Shown: positions 8,880 to 17,908, counted from the stretch's first letter. The stretch: 64,000 nt of DNA from Massilia phosphatilytica (GCF_002968015.1 NZ_PUIP01000021.1:62001-126000), one strand, 5' to 3'. Numbers and translations are program-made. Notes: generated by a model not told the origin, from the sequence alone.

Positions 8880-9443
8880 GTGACTGTACGATTTTTCCTC
8901 CTCCTCGCCTGCCAGCTGCTGCTGGCATTGACATGCGCCACGGCGCAGGCGGCCGAAGGGATCGAAATCACCCGCGCCAGTATCCAGGCTTCCGAAGACG
9001 GCTACCGTCTCGACGCCAGGTATTCGTTCGACCTGACGCCCGGCCTCGAGCAGGCCATCCAGCACGGTGTGCCACTGTCGTTCACCACCGAGATCGAGCT
9101 GACCCGGCCGCGCTGGTGGTGGACCGACGACCATGCCGTGTCCTCGCGCCGCACGCTCAAGCTGAACTACGATGTGCTGTTCCGGGTCTATCACGTCTCC
9201 GCCCCCGGCAGCATCCAGCAGAACTTCGACACCCTCGACGAAGCGCTGCTCGCGATCCGGGCGCCGGCCCGCTGGCTGATTGCCCGCAAGGGCGATCTCA
9301 AGCCGGGCGAGACCTACAACGCCACGGTGCGCATGTTCATGGACCGCGAATACCTGTTGAAGCCGCTTCAGGTCGATGCCTTCAACAACTCCGACTGGCG
9401 CCTGGCCTCGCACAAGAAGACCTTTACCTACCGTGCGGAGTAA
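8880..9443 (+). CDS. DUF4390 domain secreted protein
   Basis: A 187-residue protein beginning with GTG and a clear signal peptide (FFLLLACQLLLALTCATAQA). The rest matches the DUF4390 pattern: ITRASIQASEDGYRLDARY, FTTEIELTRPRWWW, LNYDVLFRVYHVS and a C-terminal FNNSDWRLASHKKTFTY. No enzymatic motif is visible. It sits between rsmB (36 bp upstream) and the NtrY-like kinase (3 bp downstream). The tight spacing suggests a periplasmic accessory or ligand-binding partner for the kinase, but that is inference from position. Confidence 0.88.
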   Translation: MTVRFFLLLACQLLLALTCATAQAAEGIEITRASIQASEDGYRLDARYSFDLTPGLEQAIQHGVPLSFTTEIELTRPRWWWTDDHAVSSRRTLKLNYDVLFRVYHVSAPGSIQQNFDTLDEALLAIRAPARWLIARKGDLKPGETYNATVRMFMDREYLLKPLQVDAFNNSDWRLASHKKTFTYRAE

Positions 9444-9446
9444 GCC

Positions 9447-11735
9447 GTGATCAAGGCCTTGCGCTACGCCCTGGTGATCGGCAGCGCGATCGCGTCGATC
9501 CTGGTGTTCCTGCTCGCGTCCGCGTCCAGCAACACGGGCTTCTTCGCCCGCAATTTCACCTGGCTGTTCGGCCTGATCCTCGTCGTTGCCGGCGCGCTGT
9601 TCGTGCTCGTGATGGTCGCGTTCTGGCGCCTCTATTCGCGCTACAAGTCGGGCAAATTCGGCTCGCGCCTGATGGTGCGGCTGATGGTGCTGTTCGGCGG
9701 CATCGGCATCCTGCCCGGGCTCGTCGTCTTCATGGTCTCCGTGCAGTTCGTCTCGCACTCGATCGAGTCGTGGTTCGACGTCAAGATCGAGGCCGCGCTC
9801 GACTCCGGCCTGAACCTCTCGCGCGCCGCCCTCGACGAGGCCCTGGCCGACCTGAGCGCCAACGCGGGCATCGTGGCCGCCACGCTGGCGGGGCAGGGCG
9901 AACAGGAGGCCCAGGCCGTCCTCGCGCGCGCGCTCGACGAAGGCAACGGGATGCAGAGCGCGCTGCTGCTGAATGCGGCCGGCAAGCCGGTCGCCAGCGC
10001 CACCGAAGACCGCCGCGCCGTCGCGCCGGCCGACCTGCCCACGCCGCAGATGCTCAAGCAGGCCGCGATGCCGGACGGTTATGCGCGTCCGGAAGGCGGC
10101 ATCGACGATGACTTTCGCGAGACGCGCGACGAGCAGGCCTCCGTCCTCGACGCCGCCACCGGCCTGCGCCTGCGGGTGGTCGTGGCCGTGCCCGAGCCGC
10201 CCGGCATGGCGCCGCGCTACCTGCAGCTGACGCAGTCCGTGCCCGTCAACCTGGCGTCCAACGCCGCCGTCCTGAGCACCGCCTACCGCGAATACCAGGA
10301 GCGCTACGCCGCGCGCCGGGGCCTGCGCAAGATGTATATCGGCGAGCTGACCCTGACCCTGCTGCTGGCGATCTTTTCCGCCATCGGCGCCTCGTTCCTC
10401 ATCGCGGGCAATCTCGCGCAGCCGCTGCTCGTGCTGGCCGAAGGCACGCGCGCCGTCGCCGAGGGCGACCTGTCGCCGCGCCCGATCGTCGAGACGAACG
10501 ACGAACTGGGCACGCTCACGCAATCGTTCAACGCGATGACGGGCCAGTTGTTCGAAGCGCGCTCCGCCGTCGAACGCAACCGCGCCGCGCTGGAAAGCGC
10601 CAAGGCTCACCTGGAATCCGTGCTGGCCAACATGTCGGCCGGCGTGATCGTGATGGATGCCGACGGCGTCGTCGTCAACTCCAACGATGCCGTCCACCGC
10701 ATCCTGCAGGTCGACGTGGCGTCGCTGGCCGGCCGCCCGCTCGACGCCATCGAGGGGCTGGAAGTCTTCGCCAGCGCCGTCACGCGCGCGTTCTCCGCGC
10801 AGAGCGCGCAATCCGCCGCGGGCCGCGGCCGCGGACGCGCGCACTGGCAGCAGCAGATCGAGATCCCGCGCCGCCCCGGCACCGGCGACGACCACGACAT
10901 CACGCTGCTCGCGCGCGGCTCGCGCCTGCAGGTGGGGGCGGGCAGCGGCTTCATCGTCGTGTTCGACGACATTTCCGACGTGATCTCGGCCCAGCGTTCC
11001 GTGGCCTGGGGCGAGGTCGCGCGCCGCCTCGCGCACGAGATCAAGAACCCGCTCACGCCGATCCAGCTGTCGGCCGAACGCCTGCAAATGAAGCTGGTCG
11101 ACCGCGTCGATCCGGACGCCGCGGCACTCCTCAACAAGGCCACCGACACCATCGTCAGCCAGGTGTCCGCGATGAAGCGCATGGTCGACGATTTCCGCGA
11201 CTATGCGAGGACGCCGCCGGCCGTGCTGTCGCCCCTGGACCTGAACGACCTGATCGAAGAGATCCTGAACCTGTATTTATCCGAGGACGGCTCGGACGTG
11301 ATCCATCCGTCCCTGCAGCCGGGCCTGCCGCGCGTGATGGGCGACACGACCCAGTTGCGCCAGGTGATTCACAACCTGCTGCAGAACGCGCAGGATGCGC
11401 TGGCCGACCGCACGACGCACGACGACCCGCCCCGCATCGACATCATCACGGAGACCATCCATTATGTCGGCGCGGACGGCTGCACGGGCACCGCGGTGCG
11501 CCTGGCGATCGTCGACAACGGCCCCGGTTTCGCGCCGAAGATCCTGTCGCGCGCGTTCGAACCGTACGTCACGTCCAAGGCGCGCGGTACGGGCCTGGGC
11601 CTGCCGATGGTCAAGAAGATCATCGACGAACATGGGGGGCGGATCGACGTCGCCAACCGCGCCGATGGAAGTGGCGCTTCGGTATCGATTTTGCTGTTAA
11701 AGTTAGCGCCAGAGGCGAACTTGGCCGAAGCGTGA
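9447..11735 (+). CDS. ntrY: NtrY-like membrane sensor histidine kinase
   Basis: A 762-residue kinase starting at GTG 9447. Three N-terminal membrane helices (about residues 8-27, 33-55, 75-97) are followed by a periplasmic region, another helix (LTLTLLLAIFSAIGASFLIA), a HAMP domain, a PAS domain (HLESVLANMSAGVIVMDADG), the HisKA H-box RLAHEIKNPLTPIQLSAERL with phosphorylatable His530, and an ATPase domain with N-box NLLQNAQDAL and G-boxes DNGPGFAPK and GTGLGLPMVKKI. This matches NtrY of the NtrYX family, linked to nitrogen and redox/envelope responses. Its partner regulator follows after a short gap. Confidence 0.9.
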   Translation: MIKALRYALVIGSAIASILVFLLASASSNTGFFARNFTWLFGLILVVAGALFVLVMVAFWRLYSRYKSGKFGSRLMVRLMVLFGGIGILPGLVVFMVSVQFVSHSIESWFDVKIEAALDSGLNLSRAALDEALADLSANAGIVAATLAGQGEQEAQAVLARALDEGNGMQSALLLNAAGKPVASATEDRRAVAPADLPTPQMLKQAAMPDGYARPEGGIDDDFRETRDEQASVLDAATGLRLRVVVAVPEPPGMAPRYLQLTQSVPVNLASNAAVLSTAYREYQERYAARRGLRKMYIGELTLTLLLAIFSAIGASFLIAGNLAQPLLVLAEGTRAVAEGDLSPRPIVETNDELGTLTQSFNAMTGQLFEARSAVERNRAALESAKAHLESVLANMSAGVIVMDADGVVVNSNDAVHRILQVDVASLAGRPLDAIEGLEVFASAVTRAFSAQSAQSAAGRGRGRAHWQQQIEIPRRPGTGDDHDITLLARGSRLQVGAGSGFIVVFDDISDVISAQRSVAWGEVARRLAHEIKNPLTPIQLSAERLQMKLVDRVDPDAAALLNKATDTIVSQVSAMKRMVDDFRDYARTPPAVLSPLDLNDLIEEILNLYLSEDGSDVIHPSLQPGLPRVMGDTTQLRQVIHNLLQNAQDALADRTTHDDPPRIDIITETIHYVGADGCTGTAVRLAIVDNGPGFAPKILSRAFEPYVTSKARGTGLGLPMVKKIIDEHGGRIDVANRADGSGASVSILLLKLAPEANLAEA

Positions 11736-11749
11736 ATCGCGCATAGAAT
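11721..11749 (+). promoter_or_regulatory. Candidate sigma-70 promoter for the NtrX-like gene
   Basis: TTGGCC (11721-11726) and TAGAAT (11744-11749) are separated by exactly 17 bp and overlap the last codons and stop of the ntrY-like gene. They would give an RNA with a leader of roughly 75 nt before the regulator at 11830. This suggests the regulator can be expressed apart from the kinase. Confidence 0.4.
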
Positions 11750-11829
11750 CTTGGCTGTATAAAGGAGCGCGCGTCAGCGTTCGGGCAGCGTCTCCGTAGA
11801 GAGAGTCAGATCAAAAAAGGCATAACAAG

Positions 11830-12582
11830 ATGGCGAACATACTCGTAGTTGACGATGAAATGGGCATCCGCGAGCTGCTCTCGGAAATCCTTGGCGACGA
11901 GGGACACGCGGTCCAGCTGGCGGAAAACGCGCAGCAGGCCCGCCAGGCGCGCCAGCAGGGCGCCCCCGACCTGGTGCTGCTCGACATCTGGATGCCCGAT
12001 ACCGACGGCGTCACCCTGCTCAAGGAGTGGCAGCGCGACGGCCTGTTGACGATGCCGGTCATCATGATGTCCGGCCACGCCACCATCGACACCGCCGTGG
12101 AAGCGACCCGTATCGGTGCCCTGAATTTCCTGGAAAAACCGATTGCCCTGCAAAAACTGCTGAAAGCCGTGCAGCAGGGCCTGCAGCGCGGCCAGGAAGT
12201 GGCGCGCGCCCCGGCGATCGCGCCGCGTCCGATGGCGACCGTCGCCTCCGTCTCCGCACCCGTGCCGGAGCCGAGCGCCGTCGCGCAGCCGATGTATGCA
12301 CCGCAGCCGCAAGGCGGGTCGCTGGGCGCGTCGATGGGCATGGCCCGTCCGGTCAGCAATGGCGAGGCGCACGCGCACGGCTACACGCTGTCGTTCGACC
12401 TGCCGCTGCGCGAGGCGCGCGACGCGTTCGAGCGTATGTACTTCGAACACCACCTGGGCCGCGAAGGCGGTTCGATGACGCGCGTGGCCGAAAAGACCGG
12501 CCTGGAACGGACCCACCTGTACCGCAAGCTCAAGCAGCTCGGCGTCGAACCGGGCAAGCTGGGCAAGAAGAGTGCACAGTAA
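11830..12582 (+). CDS. NtrX-like response regulator lacking the AAA+ domain
   Basis: A 250-residue regulator. The receiver domain (residues 1-120) begins ILVVDDEMGIRELLSEILG, has phospho-acceptor Asp52 in LVLLDIWMP and the conserved Lys in NFLEKPIALQKLL. A Pro/Ala-rich linker (about 128-175) follows. The C-terminus is a Fis-type helix-turn-helix: LPLREARDAFERMYFEHHLG then MTRVAEKTGLERTHLYRKLK, the NtrX signature. The central sigma-54-activating ATPase of classical NtrX is absent, so it should bind DNA but not activate sigma-54 holoenzyme. RTHLYRKLKQLGVEP close to the end is well conserved. Pairs with the kinase upstream. Confidence 0.9.
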   Translation: MANILVVDDEMGIRELLSEILGDEGHAVQLAENAQQARQARQQGAPDLVLLDIWMPDTDGVTLLKEWQRDGLLTMPVIMMSGHATIDTAVEATRIGALNFLEKPIALQKLLKAVQQGLQRGQEVARAPAIAPRPMATVASVSAPVPEPSAVAQPMYAPQPQGGSLGASMGMARPVSNGEAHAHGYTLSFDLPLREARDAFERMYFEHHLGREGGSMTRVAEKTGLERTHLYRKLKQLGVEPGKLGKKSAQ

Positions 12583-12970
12583 TCCCGACGGTGCGGCAGA
12601 TGATGCACGCACCGTCCTGACCCTCGTCACCGGCGCGCGTGCCGGTGCGCGTGAAGCGGCGATCGCCGCTCACCTTTCCGATCTGCATGAGGACGGCGCG
12701 CAGGCCATCATCCTGGAAGGCCTCGCGTCCGGCAACTCCCCCCTCGACGACCTTCCTGACGGCCGGACGCTTGCGCGGATCGCGCCCGGTTGCCTGTGCT
12801 GCACCGGCAATCTCGTTTTGCGTGTAACATTGAATCGCCTGCTGCGCCAGCGACCCCGCCGCATCTTCATCGGTGTCGCGGACAGCGAGCATCTTGATCA
12901 GTTGCGATCGTGGTTGCAGTCCGAGCCATACGATCAGCTGTTACGGCTGACTTCCGACCTGAAGGCCTGA
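12572..12970 (+). CDS. Small CobW/COG0523-like protein with degenerate P-loop
   Basis: A 132-residue protein starting at GTG 12572, overlapping the end of the NtrX-like gene by 11 bp. It resembles only the first part of CobW/YjiA-type metal-chaperone GTPases: a strand plus loop VLTLVTGARAGAREAAIAAH where a Walker A would be, and a CxCC metal-binding motif, APGCLCCTGNLVLRVTLNRLL. The Walker A Gly-Lys-Thr is missing and the protein ends before the G-domain is complete, so GTP hydrolysis is unlikely. Family assignment is my inference from these motifs; no function is proposed. Confidence 0.65.
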   Translation: MHSNPDGAADDARTVLTLVTGARAGAREAAIAAHLSDLHEDGAQAIILEGLASGNSPLDDLPDGRTLARIAPGCLCCTGNLVLRVTLNRLLRQRPRRIFIGVADSEHLDQLRSWLQSEPYDQLLRLTSDLKA

Positions 12971-13130
12971 ATCTTCCGCAGCGTGTTGATGGCATTCGTA
13001 ACAAGTTGTAGAGGTTCTTGAATTCGGTTCCAGTGGCCCCACCTCTTAATCGAAGTGGAAAGAAAGTGGAAAGCGCGCCGTCCGCCGCCGGGCGGCCCTT
13101 GCACCCATCTGATCGAGTGAAGGAGTCATC

Positions 13131-13388
13131 ATGAACATGATCTATAACAGCGAACAGTACAGCGTTGTCGAATTTGGCGTCGATCACAACCTCGAAGCCC
13201 TGCGCTTCGGCGGCTACGAGATCGTCGACAAGTCCGGCCGGCGCGAAGCGTTCATCGGCGGCAAACTGGCGCAAGCGTTCCGGCGTGATGTCAACAACCT
13301 GATCGCGAGCGAGCCGACCATGGAGGAAATCGACGATTTCCTGGGTTCGTACGATACCCTCATGAGCCAGCCTGTCGTCCTGCACTGA
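13131..13388 (+). CDS. DUF3567 family protein
   Basis: An 85-residue protein, MNMIYNSEQYSVVEFG at the start and EEIDDFLGSYDTLMSQPVVLH at the end, which matches the small DUF3567 family known from Burkholderiales. A strong ribosome binding site (GAAGGAG, 13119-13125) precedes the ATG. No signal peptide, no catalytic motif. Function of the family is unknown; its restriction to betaproteobacteria helps place the organism. It stands alone, 160 bp downstream of the CobW-like gene and 150 bp upstream of the amidotransferase. Confidence 0.85.
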   Translation: MNMIYNSEQYSVVEFGVDHNLEALRFGGYEIVDKSGRREAFIGGKLAQAFRRDVNNLIASEPTMEEIDDFLGSYDTLMSQPVVLH

Positions 13389-13538
13389 AGCCGTCTTCAG
13401 GCCGGACATGCCGTCCGGCTGACGCACCTGCGTGACGCAGCCCATTGCCGGGCCGGCGACGCAGGACCCCCGTTCCCCGCATTACCTAGCACTTTTTCCT
13501 CATACCGGCTTTGCATTCGGTCATGGTAAGCTTGACCC

Positions 13539-14306
13539 ATGTGTCAGCTACTTGCCATGAATTGCAATGTCCCGACGGACATCGTATTTAGTTTCACCGG
13601 CTTCGCCCATCGTGGCGGACGCACGGACACGCACCACGACGGCTGGGGCATCGCCTTCTTCGAGGGTACCGGCGTGCGCCATTTCGTCGACCACCAGGCC
13701 GCCATCGCCTCGCCGATCGCGGAATTGATCAAGCATTACCCGATCAAGTCGCTGAACGTCATCGCCCACATCCGCAAGGCCACGCAGGGCAGGGTCGCGC
13801 TGGAAAACTGCCACCCGTTCGTGCGCGAGATGTGGGGCCGCTACTGGGTGTTCGCCCACAACGGCGACCTCAAGGGCTTCGATCCCGTCCTCGACGGCCC
13901 GTACCGCCCGGTGGGCAATACCGACAGCGAACAGGCCTTCTGCTTCCTGTTGCAGCAATTGCGCGACCGCTTCGGCGACACGCGGCCCGCCATGCCCGTG
14001 CTGCGCGCCGCGATCGCCGACCTCGTCGCCATCATCGCGCGCCACGGCACGTTCAACATGATGCTGTCCGACGGCACGGCGCTGTTCGCGCACTGCTCGA
14101 CGAAGCTGTGCTACGTCGTGCGCCAGTACCCGTTCGCGGCCGCCTGCCTGGCGGACGAAGACCTGTCCGTCGACTTTTCCCAGGTGACGACGCCAGATGA
14201 CCGCGTGGCCATCATCGTCACGACGCCGCTCACGACCAACGAGGCGTGGACGGAATTCGCGCCGGGTGAATTGAAGGTATTCGTGGACGGCCTGCCGCAA
14301 GCTTGA
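13539..14306 (+). CDS. Class II glutamine amidotransferase (YafJ-like)
   Basis: A 255-residue N-terminal nucleophile amidotransferase. Cys2 (MCQLLAMNCN) is the expected catalytic residue after Met removal. Further family motifs are GFAHRGGRTDTHHDGWGIAFF, IAHIRKATQG, ENCHPFVREMWGRYWVFAHNGDLKGF and NTDSEQAFCFLL. There is no synthase domain, so it is a stand-alone GATase like YafJ/EgtC types; the ammonia acceptor is unknown. The gene appears monocistronic. Confidence 0.92.
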   Translation: MCQLLAMNCNVPTDIVFSFTGFAHRGGRTDTHHDGWGIAFFEGTGVRHFVDHQAAIASPIAELIKHYPIKSLNVIAHIRKATQGRVALENCHPFVREMWGRYWVFAHNGDLKGFDPVLDGPYRPVGNTDSEQAFCFLLQQLRDRFGDTRPAMPVLRAAIADLVAIIARHGTFNMMLSDGTALFAHCSTKLCYVVRQYPFAAACLADEDLSVDFSQVTTPDDRVAIIVTTPLTTNEAWTEFAPGELKVFVDGLPQA

Positions 14307-14392
14307 AAAGTTTTTTACAAGAAATCATTTTCACATAGTCACCAAGCGGCGGAATGCGTTAAAGTAGCTACGTTCCCTTGCTACAAGAGTCC

Positions 14393-15676
14393 ATGATGAC
14401 CGATACCGCCGCGAGCCTGGACCACGCGAACTACCCCCTGCGCGTGCGTGACTTCTACCTGGGGCGCCAGCCGGTGCTCGACCGCAACCAGGCCCTGTAC
14501 GGCTACGAACTGCTGTTCCGTAGCGCGCGCCAGGGCGAGGCCGACGAGACCGGCCTGACCGCGACGGCCGCCGTGATCGCCCATGCGGCGCAACTGGGCC
14601 TCGCGCGCGCGATCGGCGACGCCGCCTGCTTCCTGAACGTGGACGCCGAAGTCCTCGCGAGCGACATCTTCGCCTTCCTGCCGCGCGAACGGACGATCCT
14701 CGAGATCGTGTCGGATGTCGTGCCGGACGATGCCCTGCTGGCGCGCATGCGCGAACTCGCGGGGCATGGGTTCCGCTTCGCGCTGGATGGCGTCGACGGC
14801 GACAGCCTCCGCCTGCAACGCCTGCTGCCGCTGGCCGCCTTCGTCAAGCTGGACCTGCGCAGCGTGCCGCCCAGCGCTTTGCCGAACCTCGTGCGCCGCC
14901 TGCACGGCATGGAAAAGACCGTGGTCGCGGAAAAGGTCGAGACGCGCGACACCTACCAGGCCGCGATGAACCTCGGCTTCGACTACTTCCAGGGCTTTTA
15001 CTTCGCGCGTCCGTCCGTGCTGCGCGGCCGCAAGCTGTCGCCGTCGCAGCTCGCCGTCGTCGAACTCATGAACCTCGTGATGTCGGACGCGGACAACACC
15101 GACATCGAAAAAGCCGTCAAGCGCGACGTGACGCTCGCGCTGAACCTGCTGCGCCTCGTGAACACGCCGGCCGTGGGCGCGACGCAGCGCATCGATTCCG
15201 TCAGCCAGGCCCTGCTCGTGCTGGGCCGGCGCCAGTTGCAGCGCTGGCTGCAGATCATGCTGTACGCCGAACCGGCAACGCGCGGCCACAACCAGACGCC
15301 CCTCCTGATGCTGGCCACCACGCGCGGCCGCCTGATGGAGCTGCTGGCCCAGCGCCTGCGTCCGGGCCAGCGCGCCGTCGCGGACATCGCCTTCACGGTC
15401 GGCATCATGTCGCTGATGGACGTCCTGTTCGGCATTCCGATGACCGATATCGTGGAACAGATCCCCGTCAGCGACGAAGTGCGCCAGGCCCTCGTGGGCC
15501 GCGCCGGCTTCTTCGGCGAGCTGCTCAAGCTGTCCGAGAGCATCGAGCAGGCCGACGAGAACACGGAACTCGTGCTGCCCACCTTGAAGGAGTTGCAGAT
15601 CTCCGGCGACGACATGATCGAGCTGGAGATGTCCGCGTTCCAATGGTCTGATTCGGTCGTCCGCTACGCCATCTGA
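14393..15676 (+). CDS. HDOD-domain protein with degenerate EAL domain
   Basis: About 427 residues from the ATG at 14393 (a TTG at 14378 in the same frame is possible). The N-terminal half is EAL-like (FYLGRQPVLDRNQALYGYEL, FALDGVDGDSLRLQRLLPL, VVAEKVETRDTYQAAMNLG, FDYFQGFYFARP), but the signature EAL is replaced by YEL, so cyclic-di-GMP hydrolysis is unlikely. The C-terminal half is an HDOD domain (LNLLRLVNTPAVGATQRIDS, QALLVLGRRQLQRWLQIML). This YuxH/CdgJ-type architecture is linked to motility and signalling in other bacteria. The stop is 8 bp before the ABC ATPase gene. Confidence 0.88.
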   Translation: MMTDTAASLDHANYPLRVRDFYLGRQPVLDRNQALYGYELLFRSARQGEADETGLTATAAVIAHAAQLGLARAIGDAACFLNVDAEVLASDIFAFLPRERTILEIVSDVVPDDALLARMRELAGHGFRFALDGVDGDSLRLQRLLPLAAFVKLDLRSVPPSALPNLVRRLHGMEKTVVAEKVETRDTYQAAMNLGFDYFQGFYFARPSVLRGRKLSPSQLAVVELMNLVMSDADNTDIEKAVKRDVTLALNLLRLVNTPAVGATQRIDSVSQALLVLGRRQLQRWLQIMLYAEPATRGHNQTPLLMLATTRGRLMELLAQRLRPGQRAVADIAFTVGIMSLMDVLFGIPMTDIVEQIPVSDEVRQALVGRAGFFGELLKLSESIEQADENTELVLPTLKELQISGDDMIELEMSAFQWSDSVVRYAI

Positions 15677-15684
15677 TCCCGGCC

Positions 15685-16626
15685 ATGTCGAACGTCTTGC
15701 TGCGTGTCGAAGGCCTCGTCAAATCGTATGGCACCCGCCGCGCCGTGGACGGCGTATCGTTCCGGGTTCTGGCCGGCCAGACCGTCGGCCTGCTCGGGCC
15801 GAACGGCGCCGGCAAGTCGACCACCGTCTCCATGCTGTGCGGGCTGCTGCGGCCCGGTGCCGGCCAGGTGCTGCTGGACGGCCAGCCGGTGACGACGGGG
15901 GCCGCTGGCGTCAAGCGCCGCATCGGCCTCGTGCCGCAGGACCTCGCGCTGTACGAAGACCTGTCCGCGCACGAGAACCTGCGCCTGTTCGGCGCCCTGT
16001 ATGGCCTCAAGGGCAAACCGCTCGACGAACGCATCGCACGCGTGCTGGGCCTCGTGAACCTGGTCGACCGCGCGCGCGACAAGCCGGCCACGTTTTCCGG
16101 CGGGATGAAGCGCCGCCTGAACATCGCGGCCGCGCTGCTGCACGATCCCGACCTCCTGATCCTCGACGAGCCCACTGTCGGCGTCGACCCGCAGAGCCGC
16201 AACGCCATCTTCGACACGCTCGAAGCGCTGCAGGCGCAGGGCCGCTCGCTGATCTACACGAGCCACTACATGGAAGAGGTGGAGCGCCTCGCCGACCACA
16301 TCGTCATCATCGACCACGGCAAGGTGCTGGCCGACGACAGTCCGGCCGCACTGCATCGCAAGCTCGCCTCCAGGGCGCTGCTGCGCGTGGAACTGGCGGA
16401 ACCCGCGGAGCCGGGCCTGCTCGACGCCTTGCGGTCCCAGGCCGGCGTGACGGCGCTCGCGAGCAGCGGCGCCGCGCTCGACATCGGCCTGACGGACAAC
16501 GCGGACGCCGTGCCGCTGCTCGGCTGGCTGCAGGGGCAGGGCCAGCGCCCGGTGCACTTCGCCACCGCGCGCGCGAGCCTCGAAGACATCTTCCTCGACC
16601 TGACCGGGCGCACCCTGCGCGACTGA
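15685..16626 (+). CDS. ABC-2 type exporter, ATP-binding subunit
   Basis: A 313-residue DrrA/CcmA-like ATPase. Walker A LLGPNGAGKSTTVSML, Q-loop LVPQDLALYEDLSAHENLRL, signature TFSGGMKRRLNIAAALL, Walker B LLILDEPTVGVDP and H-loop IYTSHYMEEVERL are all intact. The C-terminal 90 residues form the accessory domain usual in this subfamily. It is encoded 1 bp before its permease (16628) and the two should form an exporter of unknown substrate (drug, lipid or polymer). Confidence 0.94.
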   Translation: MSNVLLRVEGLVKSYGTRRAVDGVSFRVLAGQTVGLLGPNGAGKSTTVSMLCGLLRPGAGQVLLDGQPVTTGAAGVKRRIGLVPQDLALYEDLSAHENLRLFGALYGLKGKPLDERIARVLGLVNLVDRARDKPATFSGGMKRRLNIAAALLHDPDLLILDEPTVGVDPQSRNAIFDTLEALQAQGRSLIYTSHYMEEVERLADHIVIIDHGKVLADDSPAALHRKLASRALLRVELAEPAEPGLLDALRSQAGVTALASSGAALDIGLTDNADAVPLLGWLQGQGQRPVHFATARASLEDIFLDLTGRTLRD

Positions 16627-16627
16627 C

Positions 16628-17902
16628 ATGACGGCCTTTATTGCCCTGGTCCGCAAGGACCTCATCCTGTATGTCTCCGACAAGCGCGCGCTCCTGATGC
16701 ACCTCGTGCTGCCCATCGTGATCGCCGCCTTCTTCGGTTCCGTGTTCGGCGGCGGCAGCGTGAAGGGTGGCGGCATCGACGTGGCCCTCGTCCAGCAGGA
16801 CACGAGCGATGCCGGCAACCGCATCGCGGCGGGCCTCAAGGCCGACCCGAATCTGCACGTGACGCCGATGGACATCGAGCAGGCCCGCGCGGCCGTGCGC
16901 AAGGGCAGCCAGGCCGTCGCCATCGTGCTGCCGGCCGGTTTTGCGGAGGCGGCCGGCACGGCGATGTTCTCGAACCAGGAGAAACCGGCGATCCCCTTGC
17001 TGTACGACCCGTCGCAGCCGGCCGTGCTGGCGATGGTGAAGGGCATGCTGACGCAGCAGGTGATGCAGGTCGTGAGCGCCGAGATGTTCGGCGGGCCACT
17101 GGGCAAGAAGCTGACGGAACAAAGCCTGCAGCGGCTCGACGAGAACAAGGTGCAGGACGCCGCGCTGCGCGACATGCTCGTCGCCGTGCGCAAGTTCGAG
17201 GACCGGCCGCACGAAGAAGGCGCTGGCGACGCCGCGCCGCGCGGCTTGGCGATGCCGTTCACGACGCACGACGAGAGTCTGACGAGCGGCCCCGTCGCTG
17301 AAGGCTACAACCCGTACGCGCACTCGTTCTCGGGCATGGGCGTGCAGTTCATTCTGTTCATGGGCGTGAACATGGGCATCGGCATGCTGCTCGTGCGCCG
17401 CAGCGGCGTGTGGGACCGCCTGCTCGCCGCGCCCGTGACGCTCACCCAGGTGGTGCTCGCGCGCGCCGTCTCGGCCGCCATCATCGCCTTCGCCCTGCTG
17501 TGCACGATCTTCGTCGTGGCCGCGCTGGCCTTCCACGTGCGCGTCTCCAGCGTGCCGGGCTTCCTCGGCGTGGCCGTCGGCTTCGGCGCACTCACGGCGG
17601 GCTTCGGCCTCCTGATCGCGGCGTTCGGCAAGACGCCGGAAGCGGCGCGCGGCATCGCGATGTTCGCGACGCTCATCCTCGTGATGTTGGGCGGTGCCTG
17701 GGTGCCGACGTTCATGTTCCCCACGTGGGTCCAGCAGTTGACGCTCGTCGTGCCCACGCGCTGGGCCATCGCGGGCCTGGATGCCGTCACGTGGCGCGGC
17801 CTGGGCGTGTCGGCCGTGTTGCCGGCCATTGCCGTGCTGCTGGGCTTCGCGCTGTTGTTCACGGCAGCCGCCGTGTGGCGCTTCCGCCGCGAGCAGGTTT
17901 GA
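16628..17902 (+). CDS. ABC-2 type exporter, permease subunit
   Basis: A 424-residue membrane protein of the YhgE/Pip or ABC2_membrane_3 type. One helix near residues 20-40 (LMHLVLPIVIAAFFGSVFGG), a large extracytoplasmic domain (about 45-235), then five helices in the C-terminal half: FILFMGVNMGIGMLLVRR, AIIAFALLCTIFVVAALAF, LGVAVGFGALTAGFGLLIAA, FATLILVMLGGAWVP and LPAIAVLLGFALLFTAAAVW. It starts 1 bp after the stop of its ATPase. Convergent with metH; a palindromic repeat lies between them. Substrate unknown. Confidence 0.92.
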   Translation: MTAFIALVRKDLILYVSDKRALLMHLVLPIVIAAFFGSVFGGGSVKGGGIDVALVQQDTSDAGNRIAAGLKADPNLHVTPMDIEQARAAVRKGSQAVAIVLPAGFAEAAGTAMFSNQEKPAIPLLYDPSQPAVLAMVKGMLTQQVMQVVSAEMFGGPLGKKLTEQSLQRLDENKVQDAALRDMLVAVRKFEDRPHEEGAGDAAPRGLAMPFTTHDESLTSGPVAEGYNPYAHSFSGMGVQFILFMGVNMGIGMLLVRRSGVWDRLLAAPVTLTQVVLARAVSAAIIAFALLCTIFVVAALAFHVRVSSVPGFLGVAVGFGALTAGFGLLIAAFGKTPEAARGIAMFATLILVMLGGAWVPTFMFPTWVQQLTLVVPTRWAIAGLDAVTWRGLGVSAVLPAIAVLLGFALLFTAAAVWRFRREQV

Positions 17903-17908
17903 TGCATC

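Noticed and set aside
8877..11087. Minus-strand open frame opposite DUF4390 and ntrY
   Set aside because: Shadow of the sense genes; no domain and no ribosome binding site.
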